20,525 bases of DNA from assembly GCA_026119935.1 (NCBI GenBank), contig JALRMH010000116.1:1-20525 (forward strand), read 5' to 3'. This DNA comes from Endothia cerciana (lineage: Eukaryota; Ascomycota; Sordariomycetes; Diaporthales; Cryphonectriaceae). A program made the translations under genes and the position numbers. Each line of letters starts with the position of its first letter. Positions within the stretch are counted from its first letter, which is position 1. This document shows positions 18,506 to 20,525 of the stretch, one piece after another. A model generated the notes under the pieces. The model saw only the letters and a program-made list of their open reading frames with translations. It was not told the DNA's origin and made no database searches.

Positions 18506-18667
18506 ATTTTTAATAATTTTTTTAAAAGTTATCTTAATTAAAATACTTTTAAAAACAACTTGCTAATAAAACGTTATTAAATTATCAGCTTTATATATAA
18601 CTACTAACAAACTAGCTTAAGATCAGCTTTTTATATAGTAACTTAAAGCTGAAGTAGCCTGCTTATA

Positions 18668-18890
18668 TATCACGACAACAGCGCTAGTAGCTCACAGCGC
18701 TAGCAGATAATAGCGCTAGCAGCACACAGGCTATTCCCCTTTAAATAGCTAGCAACTCAGCACACTAATTCTTTTTATACTGTAAGAATCAGTCTCTATA
18801 CTAACAGACACCTAGCAGCTATTAATTAAACAGCCTATTTTCGCTATATTATTATAACTCTGCCGGGCTTATATAATAGGTGTTCTGATA
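18668..18890 (+). repeat. LTR-A copy 3, 5' LTR (223 bp)
   Basis: Reverse-complement match to the left copies at 1265-1487 and 2199-2421. It keeps more C and G (for example GCCGGG near 18862) than the other copies, so it is the least mutated of the three. Ends read TAT..ATA where an unmutated LTR would have TGT..ACA. Clustered AGCGCTAG motifs near 18681-18720 are tandem and palindromic. Confidence 0.85.
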
Positions 18891-18927
18891 ATTCTGATTC
18901 TTCTCTGAAAAGCCCCCTAAAGCTATA

Positions 18928-20010
18928 ATGATGAATTCTCCTGCTCCTGGACTGAGCAGCCCCTGCACGAGAAGCCGATGAGTAGCTAGCGACCCGCCTG
19001 AAGAAGGACAGCGTCTATCTAATACCAAGACCCTCACAGCTACCTAAGCTCGTATTCGAAAGCTAGAGGAATTAATACAAGCACAAGAGACCCTCCGAGC
19101 CCTAGAACAACGAGTCTAAAAGCCCTTATAAGGCTCTTACTAGCTAAGCGATAGTAGTTCGAATACATCAAGCGATAAAGATATTAAGATTTCCAACATC
19201 GCTACCCTTGTATATTAAGCTACTTATCAGTAGCAAGACAACTAGCTGCGCGATTTATAACGAAAGTTCGAAGCGTCTTTAAAGAAGTTTTATAAGGATA
19301 AGAAGAAGATCTTTATAGCCCTTAACTACACTGACTTTAAATGCTATGCAAGATAGGATCAATACCTTAAAGAATAGATAGAGGAGAACTAGCAAATATA
19401 CTAAAAAGACTAGGAATATTTTAAGAAATAGTTAAAAGAATTACTATACTATATTAATTAAAGCACTAGTAGCTTTATTTTATAACTCGAAGATGCTTAT
19501 TAAAGGAAAGGCTAATACTTATTAGCTTTTTATAACTATCTTAATGCGTTAGAGAAATAGAGAGATGCTCTTTTTAAATCAGAATCTTATTTAGCTTTAT
19601 ATTACTATAGGAAACTTACTAGCGACTTTAAAGCGAGAATCCGACTCTAAGTCAGCAAACTGCTAATGACTTGTATGTCTATAGTAGAAACTACTACTCG
19701 AGTTTATAAAGGAGATAAAGAGCTATAATAGCTGCAGTAGAAGCGAAAAGTCCTTGCTGATAGTAAAAATTTAGAAAAGAGCTTATAATAATAATTTAAT
19801 TAATAAATTTTAAATTGCTCTTTTATTCTTTATTATTCTAAGACTAATAAAGCGCTAGTATAATAGAGTAGAAATAAAAGCAAGTCTTTATTAAACTTAA
19901 AGTAAAACTTTATAAGTAAAGATAAAACTCTACTTTAGTATTTCCTCTGCTAAAGTATTATTTATTTAGCTAATAAGTGCTTTTATAAAGCTTATATTTA
20001 GAAAGCTTTT
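18928..20010 (+). pseudogene. gag polyprotein relic with damaged zinc knuckle
   Basis: From ATG 18928 a single frame can be followed for more than 340 codons with no visible net indel. It is broken only by stops, chiefly TAA and TAG, as expected from C-to-T change in Gln codons. Recognisable Gag-like stretches include RKLEELIQAQETLRALEQR near 19050 and LYYYRKLTSDFKARIRL near 19600. At 19939-19980 the frame holds the spacing of a CCHC zinc knuckle (C-x2-C-x4-H-x4-C). The second and last Cys are intact (19948-19950 and 19978-19980), but the first Cys and the His have each become Tyr through a single transition. Gag packages element RNA in cytoplasmic particles; this copy can make no such product. 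Confidence 0.8.
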
Positions 20011-20525
20011 AACTATTCTACTTAAAAATAAAAAAACTAGTAATAGCTAAGGATGCTATCTTATCTCTTTTAGCTTTTTTAGTTATAAGAATTATACTTT
20101 GCTTTTTTATTTAAGTTAGTATTCTTATTAATAAAAGAAAGCTAGATATTTATATAAATCTTAATAGTAGTATAGAAGTTAACTTTATTAGCTATTAGTT
20201 TACTTTATAATATTATCTATTTATATTATTTATTTCTGCTCTTTTAATTAAAGCTGTTAGTTATATTTCTATTCTTATTTACAGCGTTTTTATTATTTCT
20301 CTTTTTACTACTAATAGCAGGAGTGTCACTCGCTCTTTTTAAAGATATTATATTATAATTAATTGCAATTCAACGCCGGATAGCAGTCTAGTCCTACTAT
20401 CTATATCTACTTTATAAGACTAAAATATTTATATTACAGCAAAGCTTTAAAAATAGTAGTTTAATTCTACTTAATATAAAATTCTTTCTACTATTTAGTT
20501 TATATAAGTCTGTTAAAACTATATA

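Larger units (their letters stand above)
18165..20525. other. Right AT-rich RIP-degraded repeat block
   Basis: Composition switches to strongly AT-rich immediately upstream of the F-box relic. The block carries LTR-B, LTR-A and the gag relic of a retrotransposon, with dense TAA/TAG stops. Beyond about 20030, where protease or polymerase domains would be expected, I cannot recognise any motif. Confidence 0.85.
18668..20525 (+). mobile_element. LTR retrotransposon, RIP-inactivated, running off the right edge
   Basis: A 223-bp 5' LTR (18668-18890) is followed after 37 bases by a gag relic that can be followed for more than 1 kb on the plus strand. The 3' part, including any polymerase and the 3' LTR, lies outside the window, so Gypsy versus Copia cannot be decided here. 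I cannot identify a tRNA primer-binding site just after the LTR. Confidence 0.8.

Noticed and set aside
20030..20525. Possible protease/reverse-transcriptase coding part of the retrotransposon
   Set aside because: I looked for an aspartic-protease or RT motif in all three plus frames and saw none convincing through the RIP damage.

Overview
The window looks like nuclear DNA of a filamentous ascomycete (Pezizomycotina). The intact genes are broken by short GT..AG introns (55-93 bp), some with CTAAC/CTAAT branch points. Protein families restricted to or expanded in these fungi are present. Both ends are very AT-rich DNA with the transition-only signature of repeat-induced point mutation (RIP).

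Layout. Positions 1 to about 2640 and about 18165 to 20525 are RIP-degraded repeat blocks. They hold three full copies of one 223-bp LTR (here LTR-A), a truncated fourth copy, and two divergently oriented gag relics of the same LTR retrotransposon. A second LTR-like repeat (LTR-B, about 215 bp) lies in the same orientation on both sides. There is also a 36-bp tandem repeat. Between the blocks is a GC-balanced island of about 15.5 kb.

In the island I can support eight genes. Three are structurally intact: an uncharacterised conserved fungal protein (8203-8977, minus), a Ser/Pro-rich protein with a PPxY motif and a conserved C-terminal tail (9657-10752, plus), and a seven-helix rhodopsin-domain membrane protein (13852-15244, plus). 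A fourth, at 7768-8019 plus, is a small secreted precursor with two Lys-Arg-bounded repeats, resembling kexin-processed peptide or fungal RiPP precursors. Its second repeat is one base short. The other four are clear pseudogenes: a secreted type-B carboxylesterase (4954-7279, plus), a ToxD-like medium-chain oxidoreductase/enoyl reductase (11412-12449, minus), a HAD-superfamily hydrolase (15746-16334, plus) and an F-box/leucine-rich protein (16472-18155, minus). They are broken mainly by indels, scattered stops and deletions rather than by RIP.

I see no single pathway joining the genes. The mix of esterase, trans-ER-like reductase, HAD hydrolase and a possible processed-peptide precursor recalls accessory or secondary-metabolism DNA. 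The picture is a decaying accessory island walled in by RIP-silenced retrotransposons. The precursor-like gene is the most interesting element. Positions about 2640-4850 and 12450-13650 hold no gene I recognise.
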